Part shown: in pieces, positions 9,476 to 15,730 of the stretch
How positions within the stretch are numbered: position 1 is the first letter of the stretch
Layout: each line of letters opens with the position of its first letter
NCBI GenBank assembly: GCA_942493305.1
Contig: OW818686.1
Span: forward strand, 3,162,001-3,226,000
DNA: 64,000 bases
From: UBA7672 sp030824255
GTDB lineage: Bacteria; Pseudomonadota; Alphaproteobacteria; Caulobacterales; Hyphomonadaceae
Direction: 5' to 3'
The notes under the pieces: model-generated
Databases searched by the model: none
Seen by the model: only the letters and a program-made list of their open reading frames with translations
What the model was told of the DNA's origin: nothing
Made by a program: the position numbers and the translations under genes

Positions 9476-10042
9476 ATGCCCGGACCCGCCTATCCGCCGT
9501 TGACCGCCCCGGGCGGCAAGATGGTCGACACGATGGAGTTCAAGCAGCTCCGCGTTTGCGTCATGACAATCTCCGACACCCGCACGGATGAGACCGACAC
9601 CTCCGGCCATCTCCTTGCTGACCGCGTGAAGGAAGCCGGCCACGAACTCGCCGACAAGGCCATCGTCCCCGATGACGTGAACGCCATCCGCGCCATCATG
9701 CGCAAATGGATCGCCGACCCCGCCATCGACGCCGTCGTCACCACCGGCGGCACAGGACTCACCGGCCGCGACGTGACGCCCGAAGCCGTCCGCCCGCTGT
9801 TCGACAAGGAGATCGAAGGCTTCAACGTTGTCTGGCACATGGTGAGCTTCGCCAGCGTCGGCACCTCCACCCTGCAATCCCGCGCCTGCGCCGGCGTCGC
9901 CAACGCCACTTTCATCTTCTGCCTGCCGGGCTCCAACGGCGCCGTGAAAGACGGCTGGGACAAACTCATCCGCTGGCAACTCGACTCGCGCCACATGCCC
10001 TGCAACATGGTCGAGCTGATGCCGCGGTTGCTTGAGTCATGA
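9476..10042 (+). CDS. moaB: Molybdenum cofactor biosynthesis protein MoaB
   Basis: A 188-residue MogA/MoaB-type protein. The family adenylylates molybdopterin before molybdate insertion, although in some bacteria MoaB appears dispensable beside MogA. The pterin-binding signature TTGGTGLTGRDVTPEAV and the later FCLPGSNGAVKDGWDKL segment are clear. The first 15 or so residues are a short extension before the conserved LRVCVMTISDTR. It lies directly behind moaE. The other moa genes of the window, moaA and moaD, are about 2.5 kb further on the same strand. Confidence 0.94.
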   Translation: MPGPAYPPLTAPGGKMVDTMEFKQLRVCVMTISDTRTDETDTSGHLLADRVKEAGHELADKAIVPDDVNAIRAIMRKWIADPAIDAVVTTGGTGLTGRDVTPEAVRPLFDKEIEGFNVVWHMVSFASVGTSTLQSRACAGVANATFIFCLPGSNGAVKDGWDKLIRWQLDSRHMPCNMVELMPRLLES

Positions 10043-10104
10043 GGCCGATTGCGCGTTAGGCCTCGGTTTCAGAAACGCGGCAGCCAGACGAAACGGGAAG
10101 ACCA

Positions 10105-10671
10105 ATGACGGCATCGCTCTACGACCTCAGCGTCCCGACCTTCCTGCAAACCACACGGGCGCTCGCCGCCGTTCTTGACCGTGCGGCGCGGCACTGCGCT
10201 GAAACAGGCGCGAACGCGGACGATTTCGTCGGCGCCCGGCTTGTCGACGACATGGCCCCCTTCCACTTTCAGATCGAGTCCGTGAAGAACCATTCGGTTT
10301 GGGGAATGGAAACCGCGAAAACCGGCGCCTTCACCCCACCGCCTCTGGCCGGCGCGAAAACTTTTGCAGACTTGCAGGCCATGCTTGCCGGCGCCGTTGC
10401 GGCGCTGGAGGCGCTCACGCCCGATGAGGTCAACAGCTGGTCCGGCAGAAATCTCGACATCGAGATCTATCAGCCGGTCGATCCGCAAAATGCCCACAGG
10501 TCGAAATGGGGGCCACAGACTTTGCCCCTGACGCCGGAGACCTACCTCCTCACCTACGCAATGCCGAATTTATATTTTCACGTCGTCACGGCCTACAATA
10601 TCCTGCGCACGCGAGGCGTCCCGATCGGCAAGGGCGATTATCAGGGGCAACTGCGGGTCAGGCAGGACTGA
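10105..10671 (+). CDS. DUF1993 family protein
   Basis: A 188-residue soluble protein matching the DUF1993 family, a four-helix-bundle group related to DinB-like proteins. Recognisable parts are the start (LYDLSVPTFLQTTRALAAVLDRA), the middle LADMQ-like segment (KTFADLQAMLAGAV) and the C-terminal NLYFHVVTAYNILRTRGVPIGKGDYQG, which has the conserved His and closing Gly-Lys-Asp-Tyr. No catalytic function is established for the family. It is a single gene between moaB and an aldo/keto reductase gene. Confidence 0.85.
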   Translation: MTASLYDLSVPTFLQTTRALAAVLDRAARHCAETGANADDFVGARLVDDMAPFHFQIESVKNHSVWGMETAKTGAFTPPPLAGAKTFADLQAMLAGAVAALEALTPDEVNSWSGRNLDIEIYQPVDPQNAHRSKWGPQTLPLTPETYLLTYAMPNLYFHVVTAYNILRTRGVPIGKGDYQGQLRVRQD

Positions 10672-10761
10672 ACACCCAGCGCGGCGCCATTTTCAGGGCC
10701 CCGCGACTTGTGAGCGTCCGCTCACATTGCTATCTACACGCGCAGAAGAGGGACACCACCC

Positions 10762-11778
10762 ATGAAAACCCGCCGTCTCGGGCGCAGCGCGCTCTACGTC
10801 TCCGACATCTGCATGGGCACGATGACGTTCGGCCACCAGGTGGAGGAGGCGGACGCGATCCGCATCCTCGACAAGTGTTTCGACGCGGGCATCACCTTCT
10901 ACGACACCGCCGAAAACTACCCCGTCCCGCCCGACGCCAAATACGCCGGCCGCACGGAAGAGATCGTTGGCCGCTGGATGAAGACCAAGCCGCGCGACGC
11001 CGTGCTGATCGCCACCAAGGTTTCCGGGCCCAGCCATGGCTGGATCAAGTCCGCCCAGTGGAACGGCATGACGGCGATGGATCGCCACAACATGTTCCGC
11101 GCCATCGACGCCAGCCTCACGCGCCTGCAGACCGATTATATCGATCTCTACCAGACCCACTGGCCCGACCATGGCGTAGCCTATGACGAACACATGGAAG
11201 CCCTCGATGATCTCGTCCGCATGGGCAAGGTGCGCGTGCTCGGTTGCTCGAATGAGACCAGCTGGGGCCTGATGAAGTCGCTGGCCGTGTCCGAGAAACT
11301 CGGCATTGCGCGCCACAATTCGATCCAGAACAACTTCAGCCTCAACAACCGCCGCTTCGAGGATGAGCTGGCGCAGGTCTGCCGGCAGGAAGGTGTCAGC
11401 CTCATCCCGTATTCGCCCCTCGGCGGCGGCGTGCTCACCGGCAAATACCAGAACGGCCAATGGCCCGAAGGCGCCCGCTTCACCAAGTACAAGGACATGC
11501 CCGCCCGCCAGGCGCCCATGGCCCGTCGCTTCGTCAACGAGAAGACGCTCGCCTCCACCGAGCGCTGGATGGGCCTCGCCCAGGAAGCCGGCCTCTCCCC
11601 CGTCACCTTCGCCACCGCCTGGTCGAAGCAACACGACTTCGTCGCCTCCACCATCGTCGGCGTCACCCACGAAGACCACCTGGCCGACATCTTCGCCGCC
11701 GCCGACATCACGCTGCCCGACGACGTGATGAAGAAGGTCAACGAGGTCTCGAAGGAGATTCGGTATCCGATGGGGTGA
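10762..11778 (+). CDS. Aldo/keto reductase
   Basis: A 338-residue NADPH-dependent oxidoreductase with a TIM barrel, of the Tas / auxin-induced-protein group. The catalytic tetrad is visible: Asp and Tyr in FYDTAENYP, Lys in VLIATKVSG and His in LYQTHWPD. The C-terminal cofactor-binding region (STIVGVTHEDHLADIF) is intact. Substrates are carbonyl compounds that cannot be specified from sequence. A palindromic repeat lies immediately downstream. Confidence 0.93.
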   Translation: MKTRRLGRSALYVSDICMGTMTFGHQVEEADAIRILDKCFDAGITFYDTAENYPVPPDAKYAGRTEEIVGRWMKTKPRDAVLIATKVSGPSHGWIKSAQWNGMTAMDRHNMFRAIDASLTRLQTDYIDLYQTHWPDHGVAYDEHMEALDDLVRMGKVRVLGCSNETSWGLMKSLAVSEKLGIARHNSIQNNFSLNNRRFEDELAQVCRQEGVSLIPYSPLGGGVLTGKYQNGQWPEGARFTKYKDMPARQAPMARRFVNEKTLASTERWMGLAQEAGLSPVTFATAWSKQHDFVASTIVGVTHEDHLADIFAAADITLPDDVMKKVNEVSKEIRYPMG

Positions 11779-11797
11779 GCCCCGGCACCGAAGGCGC

Positions 11798-11820
11798 GAT
11801 TTGGTCCAGTGGACCAAATC
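11798..11820. repeat. Perfect 11-1-11 palindrome after the aldo/keto reductase gene
   Basis: GATTTGGTCCA, one G, then its exact reverse complement TGGACCAAATC. It lies in about 110 bp of low-complexity GC-rich sequence between the reductase stop and the parE stop (convergent genes). It could form a hairpin on either strand and act as a bidirectional terminator, though no T-run follows. A dispersed intergenic palindrome is the other reading. Confidence 0.6.
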
Positions 11821-11894
11821 GAGGGGCGAACGCCCGTAGCGACAGCGAAGGGCCGGGCCGAGCGCCAAGCGCCGGCGCCCACCCAGCATCCTTC

Positions 11895-12191
11895 CTATAA
11901 CCGATCCACATCCGGCGTCGCGCGCGCCACATGCCTAACATGCAGGACCGTCAGCGCGACCGCATCGAACGTGTAGAAAACCCGGTACGGATAACGGCTC
12001 AGCACTGCCACGCGAACGCGCGGATTGTCGGTCTGGAGGCCGCTGGCGGGCATGTCGGCAAGTCGATCGATGACGCGCCAGATGTGCTGACGCACGCGTT
12101 CAGCGGCCTTTGGATTGAGCGGCGCGTGGTAGGCTTTGATCGCCTGAAGGTCCAACAGCGCCTGCCGGTTCAGGCGAACCCTCAACCCCAT
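11895..12191 (-). CDS. RelE/ParE-family toxin
   Basis: A 98-residue toxin-like protein of a type II toxin-antitoxin module. It has the ParE fold signature: N-terminal LRVRLNRQALLDLQAIKAYHA helices, the RVRVAVLSRYPYRVFYTF beta region and a C-terminal VLHVRHVARATP strand. ParE proteins poison DNA gyrase, while RelE-like members cleave mRNA; the Tyr-rich PYRVFYT segment is nearer to ParE. It overlaps the antitoxin gene by 10 bases, the usual antitoxin-first order. Confidence 0.85.
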   Translation of the reverse strand: MGLRVRLNRQALLDLQAIKAYHAPLNPKAAERVRQHIWRVIDRLADMPASGLQTDNPRVRVAVLSRYPYRVFYTFDAVALTVLHVRHVARATPDVDRL

Positions 12192-12409
12192 GGTTTGCGC
12201 AGGACCGCCTCGACGTCGTCGTCTGAAGCAAAATCCCCCCGGTCGGCTTCCGCGAGGCCGCGCGCCACGGCCTCCCTTTCATCTTCGTCGAGGGCATAAA
12301 CCCCGTTGGCCCGATCCGCGATGATCATCAGCATTTCCGCGGCCAGATCCTGCTCCTCTTCGGGCAGGCGGCGGATGGTCGCGATGGCTGTGTCCAGCAG
12401 CTTTGTCAT
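12182..12409 (-). CDS. Antitoxin of the ParE-type module
   Basis: A 75-residue acidic protein immediately upstream of, and overlapping, the toxin gene. The start MTKLLDTAIATIRRLPEEEQDLAAEMLM resembles short antitoxins that accompany ParE toxins, and the acidic C-terminal half (DEDEREAVARGLAEADRGDFASDDDVEAVL) would wrap the toxin. The DNA-binding fold is not obvious. It is divergent from moaA with about 90 bases between the starts, where both promoters must lie. Confidence 0.8.
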   Translation of the reverse strand: MTKLLDTAIATIRRLPEEEQDLAAEMLMIIADRANGVYALDEDEREAVARGLAEADRGDFASDDDVEAVLRKPWG

Positions 12410-12502
12410 GGGCGAAAGCTAGCATAACACCTGCGCGAGAGCCAGATTTGGCCGCATCGAACCGCTCGACTTGGCCAACTATAACGGTATTCTCCCTCCC
12501 CA

Positions 12503-13573
12503 ATGGCCTACACGCTGATCAACACCCGCCCGGCGGCCCGGTTGCCGTCAGACGCCTCGCCCACCGCTCTTGCGGCCGGGCAGGGCAAGCTGGTCGATTC
12601 GCACAATCGCCGCGTCAGCTACCTGCGCCTCTCCATCACGGATCGCTGCGACCTCCGCTGCACCTACTGCATGCCCGAGCGGATGACCTTCCTCCCCCGC
12701 AAGGACGTTCTGTCCTTCGAGGAGCTGGATGAGCTGGTCACGACCTTTGCGTCTTTCGGCGTCGACAAGCTGCGCATCACAGGCGGCGAGCCGTTGGTGC
12801 GGAAAGACGTGATGGAGCTGATGGCCCGTTTCTCGCGCCATCTCGGCAACGGCCTCAACGAACTCACGCTCACTACCAATGGCACGCTGCTCTCGAAGTA
12901 TGCGGGAGAACTCTCCGCCATCGGCGTCCGCCGCATAAACGTCTCGCTCGACACGCTGAAGCGCGACCTGTTCGAGAAGATCGCCCGCCGCGACATGCTG
13001 GACGATGTGCTGGCTGGCATCGACGCCGCGATCCGTGCGGGCATCCATGTGAAGCTCAACACGGTCGCGCTCGCGGGCATCAACGAAACCGAAATCCCGG
13101 ACCTTATGCGCTATGCGCATGATCGCGGGATGGACATGACGCTGATCGAAACCATGCCGATGGGCGAGGCGGAGACAGATCGCGTCGAGGATTTCCTGCC
13201 GCTCTCGAAAGTCCGCGCCGATCTCGCCCAGCGCTTCACGCTGACGGACGTAAACTACACCACCGGCGGCCCCGCGCGGTATGTGAAGGTGGAAGAGACG
13301 GGCGGCCGCCTCGGCTTCATCACGCCGCTGACACACAATTTCTGCGAGAGCTGCAACCGTGTCCGCGTCACGTGCACAGGTCGTCTCTACACCTGCCTCG
13401 GCCGGGAAGACGGTGCCGATCTCCGCGAAGCCCTGCGCGCCGATCCCTCGGGCGCGAAACTGCGCGAAACCATCCTGGACGGCATCGCCCGCAAGCCAAA
13501 AGGCCACGATTTCGACGCCGCGCGCCTCGCCACGCCTGCTAGCCCGCGCACGATGTCACATACGGGGGGGTGA
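12503..13573 (+). CDS. moaA: GTP 3',8-cyclase MoaA
   Basis: A 356-residue radical SAM enzyme that converts GTP to 3',8-cyclo-7,8-dihydro-GTP, the first step of molybdopterin synthesis together with MoaC. The N-terminal cluster motif CDLRCTYC binds the SAM-coordinating 4Fe-4S cluster. The C-terminal cluster is FCESCNRVRVTCTGRLYTCLG. The expected C-terminal glycine pair is present (SHTGG at the end). The first 25 or so residues, before VDSHNRRVSYLRLSITDRC, are a typical short leader. Its stop shares one base with the moaD ATG, so translation is probably coupled. Confidence 0.96.
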   Translation: MAYTLINTRPAARLPSDASPTALAAGQGKLVDSHNRRVSYLRLSITDRCDLRCTYCMPERMTFLPRKDVLSFEELDELVTTFASFGVDKLRITGGEPLVRKDVMELMARFSRHLGNGLNELTLTTNGTLLSKYAGELSAIGVRRINVSLDTLKRDLFEKIARRDMLDDVLAGIDAAIRAGIHVKLNTVALAGINETEIPDLMRYAHDRGMDMTLIETMPMGEAETDRVEDFLPLSKVRADLAQRFTLTDVNYTTGGPARYVKVEETGGRLGFITPLTHNFCESCNRVRVTCTGRLYTCLGREDGADLREALRADPSGAKLRETILDGIARKPKGHDFDAARLATPASPRTMSHTGG

Positions 13574-13827
13574 TGGCTGGCAACATTCTCCTCTTTGGCC
13601 GCCTGAAGGACGCGTTTGGCGCGTCTTCGGTCGAATTGCCGGACGGTGTTGCGACTGCGGCTGCGCTGCGTGCGAAGCTGATCGAGCTTAACCCGGATCT
13701 TGCGGACATCCTCCGTGCAAAGACCATCCGTATCGCCGTGAATCAGGAACTGGTCGCCGACGAAGCCGCGACCCCCATCTCCCCCACCGACGAAATCGCA
13801 CTCCTCCCGCCCCTCAGCGGCGGCTAG
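13573..13827 (+). CDS. moaD: Molybdopterin synthase sulfur carrier subunit MoaD
   Basis: An 84-residue ubiquitin-fold sulfur carrier that ends in the required Gly-Gly (LLPPLSGG), which becomes a thiocarboxylate and donates sulfur in the MoaD-MoaE complex. The start FGRLKDAFGASSVELPDG is standard for the family. A GTG one codon upstream could also serve. It is coupled to moaA by a TGATG junction and followed about 55 bases later by an intrinsic terminator. Its partner moaE lies some 4 kb upstream. Confidence 0.93.
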   Translation: MAGNILLFGRLKDAFGASSVELPDGVATAAALRAKLIELNPDLADILRAKTIRIAVNQELVADEAATPISPTDEIALLPPLSGG

Positions 13828-13883
13828 CGGTAATCGATCCTATCGTTCCAGAGTCTTTGTCGTTGCAGGTCCGTGGCGATGGC

Positions 13884-13909
13884 AGAGCGCCGGCTGCGGG
13901 CGCTCTTTT
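13884..13909 (+). terminator. Intrinsic terminator after moaD
   Basis: Stem AGAGCGCC / GGCGCTCT with a 7-base loop, followed by TTTT. Placed to end the moaA-moaD transcript before the repeat element. Confidence 0.75.
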
Positions 13910-14007
13910 GCGCGTTTGTCGGATCGCATCCGATGACGGTCAGGCTCCCACCCGGCGGTCCAATGCGCCAATTTCGGGGGAAACGCGTTGTCCCCATCCG
14001 GAGGAAA

Positions 14008-14022
14008 CAGAAGAATCTTCTG
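14008..14022. promoter_or_regulatory. Conserved palindrome upstream of the candidate RNA, copy 1
   Basis: CAGAAGA-A-TCTTCTG is a perfect 7-1-7 palindrome about 75 bases upstream of the TATACT box. It is unchanged in copy 2 (28436-28450). Candidate operator for the predicted RNA promoter. Confidence 0.4.
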
Positions 14023-14096
14023 GCCGGATTTCAGCGCACTAGCCGCAGAAATTGGGGGAAGCCCGTGCTCAGAACTGTGTGCATGAAAAGCTCGCC

Positions 14097-14102
14097 TATA
14101 CT
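14097..14102 (+). promoter_or_regulatory. Candidate -10 box (TATACT) of the repeat-borne RNA, copy 1
   Basis: TATACT closely matches a housekeeping -10 element and lies just before the 15 bp stem that would begin the RNA. No convincing -35 hexamer is visible at 16-18 bases. The box is identical in copy 2. Confidence 0.4.
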
Positions 14103-14106
14103 GACT

Positions 14107-14496
14107 GCGTCCACCCCGCTGGAGGGCAGCTGATCAATGTTCAACAGTGCGGGGTGGATGCAGATGAGCGTGAAAGCCCGTGCCAAACCCTAATAAGGCA
14201 AGCTCGGGAGCACGCGGAGGCTGGAGGGCCCAAGCCCCCCTCCGGCAGCCTATCAAACTCCGCGTTTCGGGAGCCATGGGATGGACACCCATGATCCGCA
14301 CGCCGGCGGCGCATCAACGTCAGATGGCTGAAACGACGCCATTGCTCGAAGCCGGCGGAAAATGTCTGCACGGGGACGCGGGAGCCGCGAACCTTCTTGA
14401 CGACGCCAACCACGCGGGGCCTCCCGCGTCCCCGGCCCTCCATGTGCGGGCCAGAGCTACAGCGAACCTCCAGATGCTCCGGCGTCGTGGAGCTTT
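14107..14496 (+). ncRNA. Candidate structured non-coding RNA, copy 1
   Basis: Predicted transcript of about 390 nt. Stem elements in order: a 15 bp helix at its start (14105-14119 with 14149-14163, one G-U pair); a hairpin at 14219-14250 with GGCTG/CAGCC at its base; CATGGG/CCCATG at 14275-14293; a perfect 13 bp helix 14372-14384 with 14421-14433; and a terminal hairpin 14468-14492 followed by CTTT. The terminal hairpin has arms CTCCAGATGC and GCGTC-G-TGGAG with loop TCCG. It coincides with the end of the repeat. The sequence does not resemble tmRNA, RNase P RNA, SRP RNA or 6S RNA as I know them. Exact 5' end and strand are inferred. Confidence 0.55.
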
Positions 14497-14503
14497 CGGC
14501 ATG

Positions 14504-15178
14504 TCAGCCCACCGGCGGGGCGACGCGCTCGACCGGCCCGAACGTCGTCTCGAACGTCGCCTTCAGCGCCACGTCCACCTCGTGCATCGGAATCCACTGA
14601 CCGAGATCGGCCAGCGATGTCACGCCCAGACCCGGATCGGTGACGCCGCATGGCGTGATGCCGCCGAAGTGGGAGAGGTCGGGCTCAACGTTGAGACTGA
14701 TGCCGTGATAACTGACCCAGCGCTTCAGGCGCACGCCGATGGCCGCGATCTTGTCCTCGCGCAGCTGGCCGCCCGGCCGCGTCCGATCGACCCACACGCC
14801 CACGCGGCCTGCGCGCCGCTCGCCCTTCACGTTGAAGGTCGCCAGCGTGCCGATGATCCAGGTTTCCAGCGAGCAGACGAACTGCTTCACATCCCGGCCC
14901 CGCCGGGTGAGGTCCAGCATCACATACGCCACCCGCTGGCCGGGCCCGTGATAGGTGAACTGGCCGCCGCGCTGGGTGTCGAACACCGGGAATCGGTCGG
15001 GGTCGAGCAGGTCGCTTTCCCGTCCGCTGGCGCCCTTGGTGTAGAGGGGCGGGTGCTCCAGCAGCCACACCAGCTCGTCTGTTTCACCTGCCGCAATGGC
15101 CGCGGCGCGCGATTCCATTGCCGCGACGGCTTCGGGATACCCCACAAACCCCTCTGAAATGGCCCATCCAGTCGTCAT
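14504..15178 (-). CDS. lipB: Octanoyl transferase LipB
   Basis: A 224-residue enzyme that moves octanoyl groups from acyl carrier protein to lipoyl domains, the first step of lipoate synthesis. Family motifs: EHPPLYTKGASG near the N-terminus, RGGQFTYHGPGQRVAYVMLDL, the Lys of AAIGVRLKRWVSYHG and the catalytic Cys of FGGITPCGV. The start MTTGWAISEGFVGYPEA fits family length; the frame stays open about 100 codons further upstream, but that part lies antisense to fliN and is not LipB-like. The gene ends eight bases from the 3' end of repeat copy 1. Confidence 0.94.
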   Translation of the reverse strand: MTTGWAISEGFVGYPEAVAAMESRAAAIAAGETDELVWLLEHPPLYTKGASGRESDLLDPDRFPVFDTQRGGQFTYHGPGQRVAYVMLDLTRRGRDVKQFVCSLETWIIGTLATFNVKGERRAGRVGVWVDRTRPGGQLREDKIAAIGVRLKRWVSYHGISLNVEPDLSHFGGITPCGVTDPGLGVTSLADLGQWIPMHEVDVALKATFETTFGPVERVAPPVG

Positions 15179-15199
15179 TAACCTGTCCGAAATCCGAAA

Positions 15200-15228
15200 G
15201 GAGAAAGCTCCACTCCGGTATATCGGAG
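15200..15228 (+). promoter_or_regulatory. Hairpin over the fliN ribosome-binding site
   Basis: CTCCG (15213-15217) pairs with CGGAG (15224-15228) across a GTATAT loop, and the second arm holds the GGAG Shine-Dalgarno seven bases before the GTG start. A preceding GGAG-AAAG-CTCC (15200-15211) can form an alternative hairpin. The two structures could compete and control fliN translation. Confidence 0.35.
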
Positions 15229-15235
15229 CAAACGC

Positions 15236-15490
15236 GTGCAGTCTCAACTGGACCAGGTCGGCGTCGAGATCACCGTCCTGCTGGGACGGTCTCTCATGCC
15301 AATGCAGCAATTGCTGCGGATGGGCCGGGGCGCCGTGATCCAGCTCGACACCAAGGAAGACGATCAGGTCTGGATCCTGGCCAACAATCACCCCATCGCC
15401 CGGGGCGAGCTGGTGATTGAGAACGACAAGATTTCGGTGAACATCACCCGCCCGGCGCAGGTCGAAGACTTCTACGCCACCGAGCAATAG
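15236..15490 (+). CDS. fliN: FliN-type flagellar motor switch protein
   Basis: An 84-residue protein consisting essentially of one SpoA (surface presentation of antigens) domain. The FliN pattern is VGVEITVLLGRSLMPMQQLLRMGRGAVIQLD, then VWILANNHPIARGELVI and a C-terminal ISVNITRP. FliN forms the C-ring of the flagellar switch with FliM and FliG and helps set rotation direction. The protein is short, lacking the N-terminal extension of many FliN proteins. It starts with GTG behind GGAG. No other flagellar genes are in the window. It is divergent from lipB with under 60 bases between starts. Confidence 0.85.
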   Translation: MQSQLDQVGVEITVLLGRSLMPMQQLLRMGRGAVIQLDTKEDDQVWILANNHPIARGELVIENDKISVNITRPAQVEDFYATEQ

Positions 15491-15600
15491 CCCGGATAAC
15501 TGATCGGATTCCGGGGCATTTTCGCCCGTTTTGCCGTCTCCGACATTCGCACTTCACAAGTGATCAAAGCCAGCATATATCGCGGCCCTTGCTTCGGCGT

Positions 15601-15685
15601 GCGGTCGTGGCGGAATTGGTAGACGCACTACCTTGAGGTGGTAGCGCCGCAAGGCGTGGAAGTTCGAGTCTTCTCGACCGCACCA
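15601..15685 (+). tRNA. tRNA-Leu (anticodon GAG)
   Basis: Acceptor arms GCGGTCG / CGACCGC pair perfectly and CCA is encoded. The anticodon stem CTACC/GGTAG encloses loop TTGAGGT, giving anticodon GAG. A long variable arm (CGCCGCAAGGCGT) marks a class II tRNA, consistent with leucine. The T-arm GGAAG-TTCGAGT-CTTCT is canonical. Confidence 0.97.
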
Positions 15686-15730
15686 GCAACTTCAATAGAG
15701 AGAACGCCGTTCGGCAGTGGGGAGGTCACG

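Larger units (their letters stand above)
13971..14496 (+). repeat. 526 bp repeat, copy 1 (inverted copy at 27962-28487)
   Basis: Line-by-line comparison with the reverse complement of 27962-28487 shows an alignable block of 526 bp with ten differences: eight substitutions and two compensating one-base indels. This is about 98% identity. Homology begins at ATTTCGGGGG and stops after the hairpin ending GTGGAGCTTT; flanks are unrelated. Ends are not inverted repeats and no target-site duplication or transposase is visible. Open frames crossing it, such as those reading through 13873-14133 and 14180 onward, are broken by the indels and show no conserved domain. Confidence 0.95.

Noticed and set aside
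13873..14180. Open frames within the 526 bp repeat that could be called small proteins
   Set aside because: They cross the moaD terminator, are broken by the indels between the copies and have no recognisable domain or codon bias. The block is better explained as structured RNA.
15179..15487. N-terminal extension of LipB by about 100 residues
   Set aside because: The extension lies antisense to the convincing fliN gene and has no LipB similarity; the internal ATG at 15178 gives normal family length.
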